DNA of 11,457 nt from DASPRM01 sp035319065 (lineage in GTDB: Bacteria > Acidobacteriota > Terriglobia > Terriglobales > Acidobacteriaceae): the NCBI GenBank assembly GCA_035319065.1, contig DATHDM010000132.1, positions 1 to 11,457 of the forward strand, in the 5' to 3' direction. This document shows positions 1 to 5,508 of this stretch, in pieces. A model generated the notes under the pieces. That model was not told the origin of the DNA. It searched no databases and saw only the letters and a program-made list of their open reading frames with translations. How positions within the stretch are numbered: position 1 is the stretch's first letter; each line of letters begins with the position of its first letter. The translations under genes were made by a program, and so were the position numbers.

Positions 1-1
1 C

Positions 2-535
2 GACGTTACGCCTGGAGGCCCGGCTGACACCGCCGGCGTGCAGCCCGGCGACGTTCTGGTTTCGGTCGACGGTCGCCCCGCTGACGACTTGCCCAGCGTC
101 AATTACTTCTTTTTGCTGCGCGAGTCCCCCGAGGTAGTCCATCTGGTCGTGCTGAGGGGAAAAACTCAACAGTCCTTCACCATGGTCGCGCTGGATGCGC
201 CGCAGGACATGGACCGCGTGATCACGCTGGCCGACCCGGAGAAGAACCTCGTGCCCTCCTTGGGCATTCTGGGCGTGGAATTGGACAGCAAGACCATCCC
301 CATGACCCAAGGCCTTCGAGATCCCTACGGCGTCGTAGTAGCGGCCCGTGCCACGGGTTCGAATGTGGAAGTGCCGCTGGCCACGGCCGACGTGATTCGC
401 AGCTTGAATGGCGAGAAAGTCACCACTCTCGAGGGTCTGCGCAGCGCGATGAAGGCGATCGCACCCGGTGCTCCCGTCGTTCTGCAAGTCCAGCGTGACA
501 CCAAGTTGCTGTACGTCGCCTTTGTGCAGGAGTGA
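2..535 (+). CDS. PDZ-domain protein, C-terminal part (probable HtrA/DegP-like serine protease), 5' truncated
   Basis: The reading frame is open to the left edge and ends at TGA 533-535, giving 177 residues of a longer protein. Residues about 1-55 form a PDZ domain: a GGPADTAGVQPGD stretch, then a VLVSVDGRP strand, is the classic carboxylate-binding/GD turn region. A second, more divergent PDZ lies at about residues 87-177 (LGILGVELD, then VIRSLNGEKVTTLEGLR and a VVLQVQRD strand). Two C-terminal PDZ domains are typical of periplasmic S1C proteases of the HtrA/DegP/DegQ type, where they bind substrate C-termini and control the protease. The protease domain and its His-Asp-Ser triad lie outside the window, so protease activity is inference; a non-catalytic PDZ scaffold is possible. 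A GTG at 38 lies inside the PDZ fold and is not a credible start. The gene converges on the cytochrome/monooxygenase operon with 88 bp between stops and no convincing terminator hairpin. Confidence 0.8.
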   Translation, partial: DVTPGGPADTAGVQPGDVLVSVDGRPADDLPSVNYFFLLRESPEVVHLVVLRGKTQQSFTMVALDAPQDMDRVITLADPEKNLVPSLGILGVELDSKTIPMTQGLRDPYGVVVAARATGSNVEVPLATADVIRSLNGEKVTTLEGLRSAMKAIAPGAPVVLQVQRDTKLLYVAFVQE

Positions 536-623
536 GCGCAGTGCGCACAGGATACGGCAGGTAATTGCCCGCACTCCGCCCGCCGACGGATAACCTCAAT
601 TGCTCCGCGCCCAAATGCCACTC

Positions 624-2477
624 TCAGTTGGACTTTCCTTGCCGTGCGATCATCTGCTCCACTTCGGCCAAGTTGTCTCGCGCGAGCTGGCTGTCGGGCC
701 GAAGTTTTGGCGCGATCTCTAACTGCGATTTCGCTTCCATTAACTTTCCCAGTTGGGCGAGAGCAGCCCCAAGATTCGCGTGAGCATTCGCGTCCTCGGG
801 ATTCAGTCGGACCGACTCCTGAAACTCCTGGGCAGCTGCCGGAAAATCACCCTGCGAGGCCAGCGCGATTCCCAGGTTGTAGCGTGCATCGAAGTAATTG
901 GGGCGCTCCTGCAGGGCAGCCTGGAAGCTGCGGATTGCACCTCGCACATCGCCATTCGCCAGCAGCACGCTCCCCAGGGCATTGGCCACAACTGGATCCT
1001 TAGGTCGAATTTCGGCTGCGGCAATGTAGTGCGCGACCGCCTCTTTGGTTTCCCCGCGCGCGCCCAGCATGGCGGCGAGGTTATACTGCGCTTCGAAGTT
1101 TCCGGGATCTTTCTCCACTTCATGGCGCGAGAGCGCCTCCTGCAGCAGCCTTCGGGGGTCGACATCAGGAGGCGTATCGGATCGAGGCAACACCTGTAGC
1201 CAAAGGTGCGCCATCTCATCACTCGAGCGATTGCCACCTTTTACCAATTGCGGAGGATGATTGGGATTTCTAAGATTGGCCTCGGAATTGTCATAGGTAT
1301 AGCGCATGCCTAGGACTGTGCCTTTGGGCAGACGAACCAACTCGGCATAGCGATAAACAGCCTGCCAATTCAAGTCCCAGTGCGGAATGTGAATGAGCGT
1401 CTTTACGCTGCCATTGGGAAGGCGCGCGTAGGCGAGGATATCCTTGCCGAGATAGTGTGCGTGAGGATAGATGGCCAACACATCGACTTCGACGGGCAGG
1501 ATAAATTCGTCCGCGACTGCAAATTCTTTGGCCCCGGCGGGAACGTGTAGGGCGGCATCGTTTTCGATCTCCAGCAGCATGGGATGCAGAGTGGCGGGTT
1601 TGTCGGTGAAATAGAGTCCTACGCTGGGCTGAATGACTTCGGGTTTTCCGGAAGGTTGCAGATGCATATTCAGGACCAGGTTTGTGCCCTTGTCGATTCG
1701 CAGCGCCATGCCCTCGGGCTCTTCTGCTGGGACGCTACCCGGTTTCCAGAAGAGCAGATGGCTATCAGGATCGAAGGCCTCGGATTCCAGGCGGATCTCC
1801 ATTCCACCAAAGCCCGAGCCCGGCTCTTTTTCCAATTCGCGCGCGCGACCCAGGCGATCGACCAGCATGTTGGCATGATGAACTAGTCGTTTCTCCCCCG
1901 GCCGAATCTCAACCGCTTTCACCCATCGCGTCCCGTCCACGGGGATCGGCAGGACAAAATTCCAATACGTATCTCCTCCTGCAGCCGGCAACAGAAACGG
2001 CTTTTGCGTACGCGGAACCAAGTCGGGCGTGCCCAGTTGCCATCCTTCTTCAGCAAAGTGGGGCACCGGCGGCAGCTCACCCGGTTGTCCTTCCACCGCT
2101 CCCTCCTCAACCCATTGCTGGATCACCGTGATTTGCGCGTCGGAAAGCCGGCGTTCACCATCAAACTTGAGTTCGCCCGGCTCGGGCTGCCATGGAGGCA
2201 TGAATCGCGAACCGGTAACCGTGGCGATCTGTCGTGCATGGCTCTTTACGTCCTCATAGGTGAGCAGGGGAAACGGCCCCGCTCCTCCGGGATGATGGCA
2301 TCCAGCACAGTTGTGGAAAATGATGGGCGCAATGTCATGAGTGAAGGTGACCTTGAGATCGTCTGTCCTCGCAGAGGATTCGGCATGGATCGTAACTTGC
2401 CTGGGCGGAAACGCTATGACCAAGGCTATTGCGGCTCCAATGAGTCCTGCGACGACTCTTAGAACGCTACGATTCAT
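624..2477 (-). CDS. Exported cytochrome c / PHM-like copper monooxygenase / TPR fusion protein
   Basis: This 617-residue protein has four parts. Residues 8-23 are a hydrophobic export signal or anchor. Residues about 45-130 are a mono-heme cytochrome c domain with CAGCH at 57-61 and a likely axial Met in RFMPPW (M93). Residues about 165-430 resemble the catalytic core of peptidylglycine alpha-hydroxylating monooxygenase (Cu type II ascorbate-dependent monooxygenase family). They carry the paired His of VHHAN (H200, H201) and H272 in NMHLQP for the CuH site, and H339/H341 in PHAHYLGKD plus M422 in DEMAHLWLQ for the CuM site. Residues about 443-612 hold roughly four TPR repeats. The likely role is a periplasmic copper oxygenase fed electrons by the heme; the substrate is unknown. 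ATG 2477 is chosen because it overlaps the stop of the upstream redoxin gene as ATGA; a TTG at 2498 in the same frame would add seven residues. Domain calls are from motifs, and enzymatic activity is inference. Confidence 0.85.
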   Translation of the reverse strand: MNRSVLRVVAGLIGAAIALVIAFPPRQVTIHAESSARTDDLKVTFTHDIAPIIFHNCAGCHHPGGAGPFPLLTYEDVKSHARQIATVTGSRFMPPWQPEPGELKFDGERRLSDAQITVIQQWVEEGAVEGQPGELPPVPHFAEEGWQLGTPDLVPRTQKPFLLPAAGGDTYWNFVLPIPVDGTRWVKAVEIRPGEKRLVHHANMLVDRLGRARELEKEPGSGFGGMEIRLESEAFDPDSHLLFWKPGSVPAEEPEGMALRIDKGTNLVLNMHLQPSGKPEVIQPSVGLYFTDKPATLHPMLLEIENDAALHVPAGAKEFAVADEFILPVEVDVLAIYPHAHYLGKDILAYARLPNGSVKTLIHIPHWDLNWQAVYRYAELVRLPKGTVLGMRYTYDNSEANLRNPNHPPQLVKGGNRSSDEMAHLWLQVLPRSDTPPDVDPRRLLQEALSRHEVEKDPGNFEAQYNLAAMLGARGETKEAVAHYIAAAEIRPKDPVVANALGSVLLANGDVRGAIRSFQAALQERPNYFDARYNLGIALASQGDFPAAAQEFQESVRLNPEDANAHANLGAALAQLGKLMEAKSQLEIAPKLRPDSQLARDNLAEVEQMIARQGKSN

Positions 2478-3094
2478 TGGAGATCGGAGATATAGCAACC
2501 TATCGCCGGACTGGAATTCACCGTGGGTCGCCTGCCGTTCAGAACGGCTGAGATGGCATCGGCCAATTCGTGGGTTGTGGGAACTGTTCTAGCGTGACCG
2601 AAATCCTCGTACCAATTGTCGATGCGGCCATGATAGACGAGATCGCCCGATGCATTGAAGACCGCGGCCTCGGGCGTCACCTCGACATGACTCGCCTTTA
2701 TCAGCGTATGCTGCGGATCCTGGAGAGCGCCGAGCTTGTATCCATATTGTTTCAAGTGCTGTTGAATCGAACCCGATGTCTCAGACTTAGCTGGATAGAT
2801 CAGCCAAAAAGTGCTGCGCCCGGCAAATTGCGAGCTCAGTCTTTGGATAGTCGGAGCATATCGGTTGGAGATCGGGCAGTCTGTTCGTACAAAAATCAAA
2901 ACTGTAACCTTGCCATTTGCAGTCTTCAATGGATCTACCGGCTGACCTGAAAGATTGACGCCGGTCGCCTGGTTTGAGTCCGCGGCATTAGAGCAAATCC
3001 CGCCAGCAAAAAAGGAAGTAACCATGCATGCGATCAGTGTCGCACGAACGATGTGCGGTCTAAGATTGATACTGATTGTGGAGCGGCGGCCCAT
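2474..3094 (-). CDS. Exported redoxin (AhpC/TSA, thioredoxin-fold) family protein
   Basis: This 206-residue protein has a basic N-terminus and a hydrophobic segment at about 15-32, consistent with a Sec signal peptide cut near SNA-AD (residues 36-39). The mature part has a thioredoxin-like core: strand VTVLIFVRTDCPISNRYAP with C73 in a T-D-C-P-I-S motif instead of CxxC, and a cis-Pro site at VTPEAAV (P141). A second conserved-looking cysteine lies at the extreme C-terminus in PAIGC (C200). The CPIS-NRYAP motif and terminal GC are what I recall from redoxin proteins found beside Cu-monooxygenase/cytochrome proteins in Acidobacteriota and Planctomycetota. It probably acts in the periplasm as a peroxidase, a thiol-redox protein or a helper in copper delivery; which is not decidable here. 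It is the first gene of a two-gene operon and its TGA overlaps the next ATG. Its start at ATG 3094 has no clear Shine-Dalgarno sequence. Confidence 0.83.
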   Translation of the reverse strand: MGRRSTISINLRPHIVRATLIACMVTSFFAGGICSNAADSNQATGVNLSGQPVDPLKTANGKVTVLIFVRTDCPISNRYAPTIQRLSSQFAGRSTFWLIYPAKSETSGSIQQHLKQYGYKLGALQDPQHTLIKASHVEVTPEAAVFNASGDLVYHGRIDNWYEDFGHARTVPTTHELADAISAVLNGRRPTVNSSPAIGCYISDLQ

Positions 3095-3165
3095 ATAAAT
3101 ACAGCCGGTTCAGCGTCGGTTCTGTCGGCAATTACGTATTGCGCAGCTATTCTAGCTCTAACTCA

Positions 3166-3200
3166 CGGGATTAGGCCCCTGAATCCCGAGTTCAGGGATT
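3166..3200. repeat. Mutually exclusive short hairpins (three interlocking arms)
   Basis: Three arms can pair in competing ways. CGGGATT (3166-3172) is complementary to AATCCCG (3182-3188) with a 9-nt loop. CCCTGAA (3177-3183) is complementary to TTCAGGG (3191-3197) with a 7-nt loop. AATCCC (3182-3187) can also pair with GGGATT (3195-3200). The segment lies between the stop of the fructokinase-like gene and the start of the redoxin gene, both on the minus strand. It could be part of the 3' end of the upstream transcript, a 5' leader element of the redoxin operon or an operator. No U-tract adjoins it. The pairing is directly visible; the function is unknown. Confidence 0.4.
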
Positions 3201-3233
3201 GCACCAGTTATGGCCTAAGAACGGCGCAGTTGC

Positions 3234-3263
3234 CCCAGGTCTCGCACACTTGCGAGACCCGGG
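3234..3263 (-). terminator. Strong hairpin just downstream of the fructokinase-like gene, terminator-like
   Basis: Positions 3238-3246 and 3251-3259 form a perfect 9-bp stem (GGTCTCGCA / TGCGAGACC) around a 4-nt loop. Three further GC pairs (3234-3236 with 3261-3263) follow after one A-C mismatch. It begins a few bases beyond the TAG of the kinase gene on the minus strand, which is where a terminator or an mRNA 3'-stabilising hairpin is expected. No run of T follows on the minus strand, so classical intrinsic termination is uncertain. Confidence 0.5.
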
Positions 3264-3270
3264 ACCGTGT

Positions 3271-4182
3271 CTACACCCCCGCCAGCAGCTCCTCGAGCGG
3301 CCTACCTCCCAGCGGCGGTGTTCCCCCAGGCTGCGAGGCCACCCAGCTTGCCAGCCGATTGGCGGCATCGTTGATCTCCTCCAGCGGCGCTCCCCGCACA
3401 TGGTGATGCGCCAGGCAGGCCGTGAAGGCATCCCCCGCACCCACCGTGTCACTGACCTTCACCTTGAATCCCGGATGGCGTGCGCTCCCGCTCCGCGCCA
3501 CCAGCAGGCTCCCTTCCGCTCCCTTGGTGACACACACCAGCTGCAGTTCGTATTTTTCCAGAAGCCGGCGCATAGCCTGCTCCTCGGACGCGCGTTGCAC
3601 GCCCAACATCGCCGCCACTTGCGGCAGCTCATGTTCGTTCAGCTTCACAACGTCCGCACATTTCATGGACGCATCGAGCACTCCCTTGTCAAAAAAGCTC
3701 TGCCGCAGATTGACGTCGAAGACTCGCAGCGCCGCGTCCCTGGTGGCCTCGAGAAACCTGCCGATGGTCTGCCGGGAAGCGCCCGACCGCTGTGCCAGCG
3801 AGCCGAAACACACCACATCGGTACCCTCAGCCAGCTTCTTCCATTGCGGCGTCCATTCCAGGAAGTCCCACGCCACACCCTCCGCGATGGTGAATTGTGG
3901 CTGCCCATTCGCATCGAGGGAGACTTCGACTGTGCCCGTGGGATGGGTGTCATCGCCCTGCACGCTGTTGGAGTCCAGCTTCAGCGCGTGGAGCCGACCG
4001 CGAATCTCCGCTCCCAGTGCGTCGTTTCCCACCCGGCTGGCCACAATGCCGTTGTCGCCCAGAAGATTTGCCGCGTAGGCAAAGTTGGTCGGCGCTCCCC
4101 CCAGCTGCTTTCCGCTCGGCAGCAGGTCCCACAACACCTCTCCCAACCCCACCACCCTTCGCGGCTTTTGGTCGCTGCTCAC
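3271..4182 (-). CDS. PfkB-family carbohydrate kinase, fructokinase-like
   Basis: This 303-residue cytosolic kinase has the ribokinase/PfkB fold and would phosphorylate a hexose, most likely fructose to fructose-6-phosphate, using ATP. The N-terminal GLGEVLWDLLPSG (12-24) and GGAPTN (28-33) form the sugar-binding signature typical of bacterial fructokinases. FDVNLR (155-160) and KLNEHEL (180-186) are the central strand motifs, and DTVGAGDAF (245-253) is PfkB signature 2 with the anion hole and catalytic base D251. Length is normal for the family. The start is GTG 4182: it overlaps the upstream glycosidase stop as GTGA and has a GGAAGGG sequence 8 nt upstream. The longer frame reaching ATG 4308 adds an Arg/Gly-rich stretch unlike any kinase N-terminus. 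Substrate specificity is by resemblance only; related enzymes act on ribose, ketodeoxygluconate or nucleosides. Confidence 0.87.
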   Translation of the reverse strand: MSSDQKPRRVVGLGEVLWDLLPSGKQLGGAPTNFAYAANLLGDNGIVASRVGNDALGAEIRGRLHALKLDSNSVQGDDTHPTGTVEVSLDANGQPQFTIAEGVAWDFLEWTPQWKKLAEGTDVVCFGSLAQRSGASRQTIGRFLEATRDAALRVFDVNLRQSFFDKGVLDASMKCADVVKLNEHELPQVAAMLGVQRASEEQAMRRLLEKYELQLVCVTKGAEGSLLVARSGSARHPGFKVKVSDTVGAGDAFTACLAHHHVRGAPLEEINDAANRLASWVASQPGGTPPLGGRPLEELLAGV

Positions 4183-5198
4183 CGGCTTCGCCCTTCCGCG
4201 ACTCCAACGTATTTGTCCGCTCCGCCGTAGTAAAACAACCAACGCTTCCCCTCTCGCACCAGCCCTTCGACGAACACCACATTCGGCACCTGGCCCACCT
4301 TCTCCCACTCCAGCTCCGGAGAGAGCAGGGGAACATCCCCCCGGCCCAGCAGGTGGGCCGGATCATTTCTGTCGAACAGCGCCCACGACAATCGATACAC
4401 CAGCCGGTCATCAGCCCCGTTGTAGAACAGGAGAATGCCATCCGGAGTCAGAATCGGCGGCGGGCCCGGCTCCACCACTCGCGAATCAAACTGCCCGGGC
4501 CGACGCGGCAGCACCGGCGTCTTCGATGCTTCCGTCCAGTGGATAAGATCCTCCGACGAAGCCAGGCCCGTCTGGTCCGTCTTATCCATGGCCGTGCCCA
4601 GAAAATACATCCAATACTTGCCCTTGATCTTCTCGGTCACGATCGCGCCCGACTTAGTCCAGCCCACGTTCCAATTGCCCTTGTACGCGGGCAGGATGAC
4701 CCCGCGCCGCTGCCAGTGAATCAGGTCTTGCGAAACAGCCAGGCAGAGCTGCGCGTCCTTCTTGTTGTAACCCGTATATGTGAGGTAGTAGCTCCCGCCG
4801 ATTTCCACCAGCCGCGGGTCTTCGACTCCGCCGTCCTTCTCATAGTCAGCCTCGGGCACGAACACCGGCTTGTCCCGTGTCTCGAAGTGAATTCCATCGC
4901 TGCTGGTCGCGTATCCCAGGCGCGACGTGCCCTGATCGTCCTGCGCGCGATAGAGCATGACGAACTCATTTCCGCGCTTGACTACCGCCGGATTGAACGC
5001 CCCGGCCGAATCGAAGCTGTTCTTGCGAGGCGCGATGATTGGTTGCGTGGAAAGCCGCTGAATGTCCGCCACCGGCGCCTCAAGTACGGGCTGCGCCAGC
5101 AGGAATGTAGAGACCGCCAGAATCGCTCCCGATACTCTCTTCGCAATCCATATCGCCGGCTGACCTGCGACCTCGCTCCTGATCTCGAGGTTTGTCAC
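4179..5198 (-). CDS. Exported GH130-family glycosidase (beta-mannoside-active family)
   Basis: This 339-residue five-bladed beta-propeller enzyme belongs to the GH130 type. Family landmarks in order: FNPAVV (68-73), MLYRAQDD (81-88), the VEDPR motif (125-129) whose Asp matches the catalytic acid of GH130, repeated SxDLIHW blade motifs (156-162 and 215-221), VEPGPPPI (242-249), YRLSWALFD (268-276), and the closing VPNVVFVEG (304-312) and YYGGADKYVGVAEG (323-336). Characterised GH130 enzymes are phosphorylases or hydrolases of beta-1,4- or beta-1,2-linked mannosides; the exact linkage cannot be read here. A hydrophobic segment at about 22-40 after two basic residues suggests export or membrane anchoring, which would favour a hydrolase because periplasmic phosphate is limited (inference). 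Start GTG 5198 is preferred because GGAGG lies 9 nt upstream; ATG 5261 in the same frame is the alternative. The downstream kinase gene overlaps by 4 bp, implying co-translation. Confidence 0.83.
   Translation of the reverse strand: MTNLEIRSEVAGQPAIWIAKRVSGAILAVSTFLLAQPVLEAPVADIQRLSTQPIIAPRKNSFDSAGAFNPAVVKRGNEFVMLYRAQDDQGTSRLGYATSSDGIHFETRDKPVFVPEADYEKDGGVEDPRLVEIGGSYYLTYTGYNKKDAQLCLAVSQDLIHWQRRGVILPAYKGNWNVGWTKSGAIVTEKIKGKYWMYFLGTAMDKTDQTGLASSEDLIHWTEASKTPVLPRRPGQFDSRVVEPGPPPILTPDGILLFYNGADDRLVYRLSWALFDRNDPAHLLGRGDVPLLSPELEWEKVGQVPNVVFVEGLVREGKRWLFYYGGADKYVGVAEGRSR
4191..4197 (-). promoter_or_regulatory. Ribosome binding site supporting the GTG start of the kinase gene
   Basis: Read on the minus strand, GGAAGGG ends 8 nt before GTG 4182, inside the last codons of the glycosidase gene. 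It supports the internal, overlapping start over the upstream ATG at 4308. Confidence 0.55.
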
Positions 5199-5207
5199 TC
5201 TTCCCGT

Positions 5208-5212
5208 CCTCC
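5208..5212 (-). promoter_or_regulatory. Ribosome binding site deciding the GTG 5198 start
   Basis: On the minus strand a consensus GGAGG (within TGGAGG) lies 9 nt before GTG 5198, in frame with the GH130 domain. The upstream ATG 5261 has only a weak AAGG before it, so GTG 5198 is the better start. Confidence 0.55.
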
Positions 5213-5277
5213 AGCCGTATGCGCCAATTCTCTGACTCCGGACCTGTCGCCGGATCAGCATGACCTTGCGGCCAACT

Positions 5278-5300
5278 TTGCGCTGCGGAGGTTAGCGCAA
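5278..5300. repeat. Inverted repeat in divergent promoter region, candidate operator
   Basis: TTGCGCT (5278-5284) is mirrored exactly by AGCGCAA (5294-5300) across a 9-bp spacer. It sits about 80 bp upstream of the glycosidase start and about 90 bp upstream of the trehalase -35 element. The position suits an operator for a dimeric sugar-responsive regulator, but arms of this length can occur by chance in GC-rich DNA. Confidence 0.3.
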
Positions 5301-5387
5301 GCCATCATCCGAGTCGAGAGTTTCTTCGTTTCTGGCGTGCCACAACCCCCTTGTTCTGGCGCTCAGTGCCAATCATCCAGAACCCGT

Positions 5388-5416
5388 TTGACGCTTGTGC
5401 GCGGCAACGCTACCAT
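5388..5416 (+). promoter_or_regulatory. Sigma70-like promoter for the trehalase gene
   Basis: TTGACG (5388-5393, five of six matches to the -35 consensus) is followed after exactly 17 bp by TACCAT (5411-5416, four of six matches to the -10 consensus). The predicted start of transcription near 5423 would leave a leader of about 85 nt before ATG 5509. Confidence 0.45.
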
Positions 5417-5508
5417 GACCTCCCGCAGACGCCAGGCAAAGGCTCTTTGTCTTCAGCCGTGGAGGCGCCGAGATTTTCTCGGGCTCTCTGCGCACTTACA
5501 GGTTGGCC

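Larger units (their letters stand above)
5199..5508. other. Divergent intergenic control region between glycosidase and trehalase genes
   Basis: This roughly 310-bp region separates the minus-strand glycosidase/kinase pair from the plus-strand trehalase gene (about 247 bp if the glycosidase starts at 5261). It holds the glycosidase ribosome binding site, a 7-bp-arm inverted repeat near 5289 and a sigma70-like promoter facing the trehalase gene. I see no supported small gene in it. A shared regulator binding here could co-control both sugar units, but no regulator gene is present in the window. Confidence 0.55.

Noticed and set aside
3095..3165. Promoter for the redoxin operon
   Set aside because: A TAGAAT sequence occurs on the minus strand but without a convincing -35 element; too weak to report.
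3199..4230. Plus-strand open frame of about 340 codons opposite the kinase gene
   Set aside because: Low-complexity antisense translation with no family motifs; the minus-strand kinase explains the region.
4183..4308. Extended N-terminus of the kinase from ATG 4308
   Set aside because: The extra 42 residues are Arg/Gly-rich, lie entirely within the glycosidase C-terminal coding region and precede a complete PfkB fold; GTG 4182 has a ribosome binding site and a 4-bp overlap.
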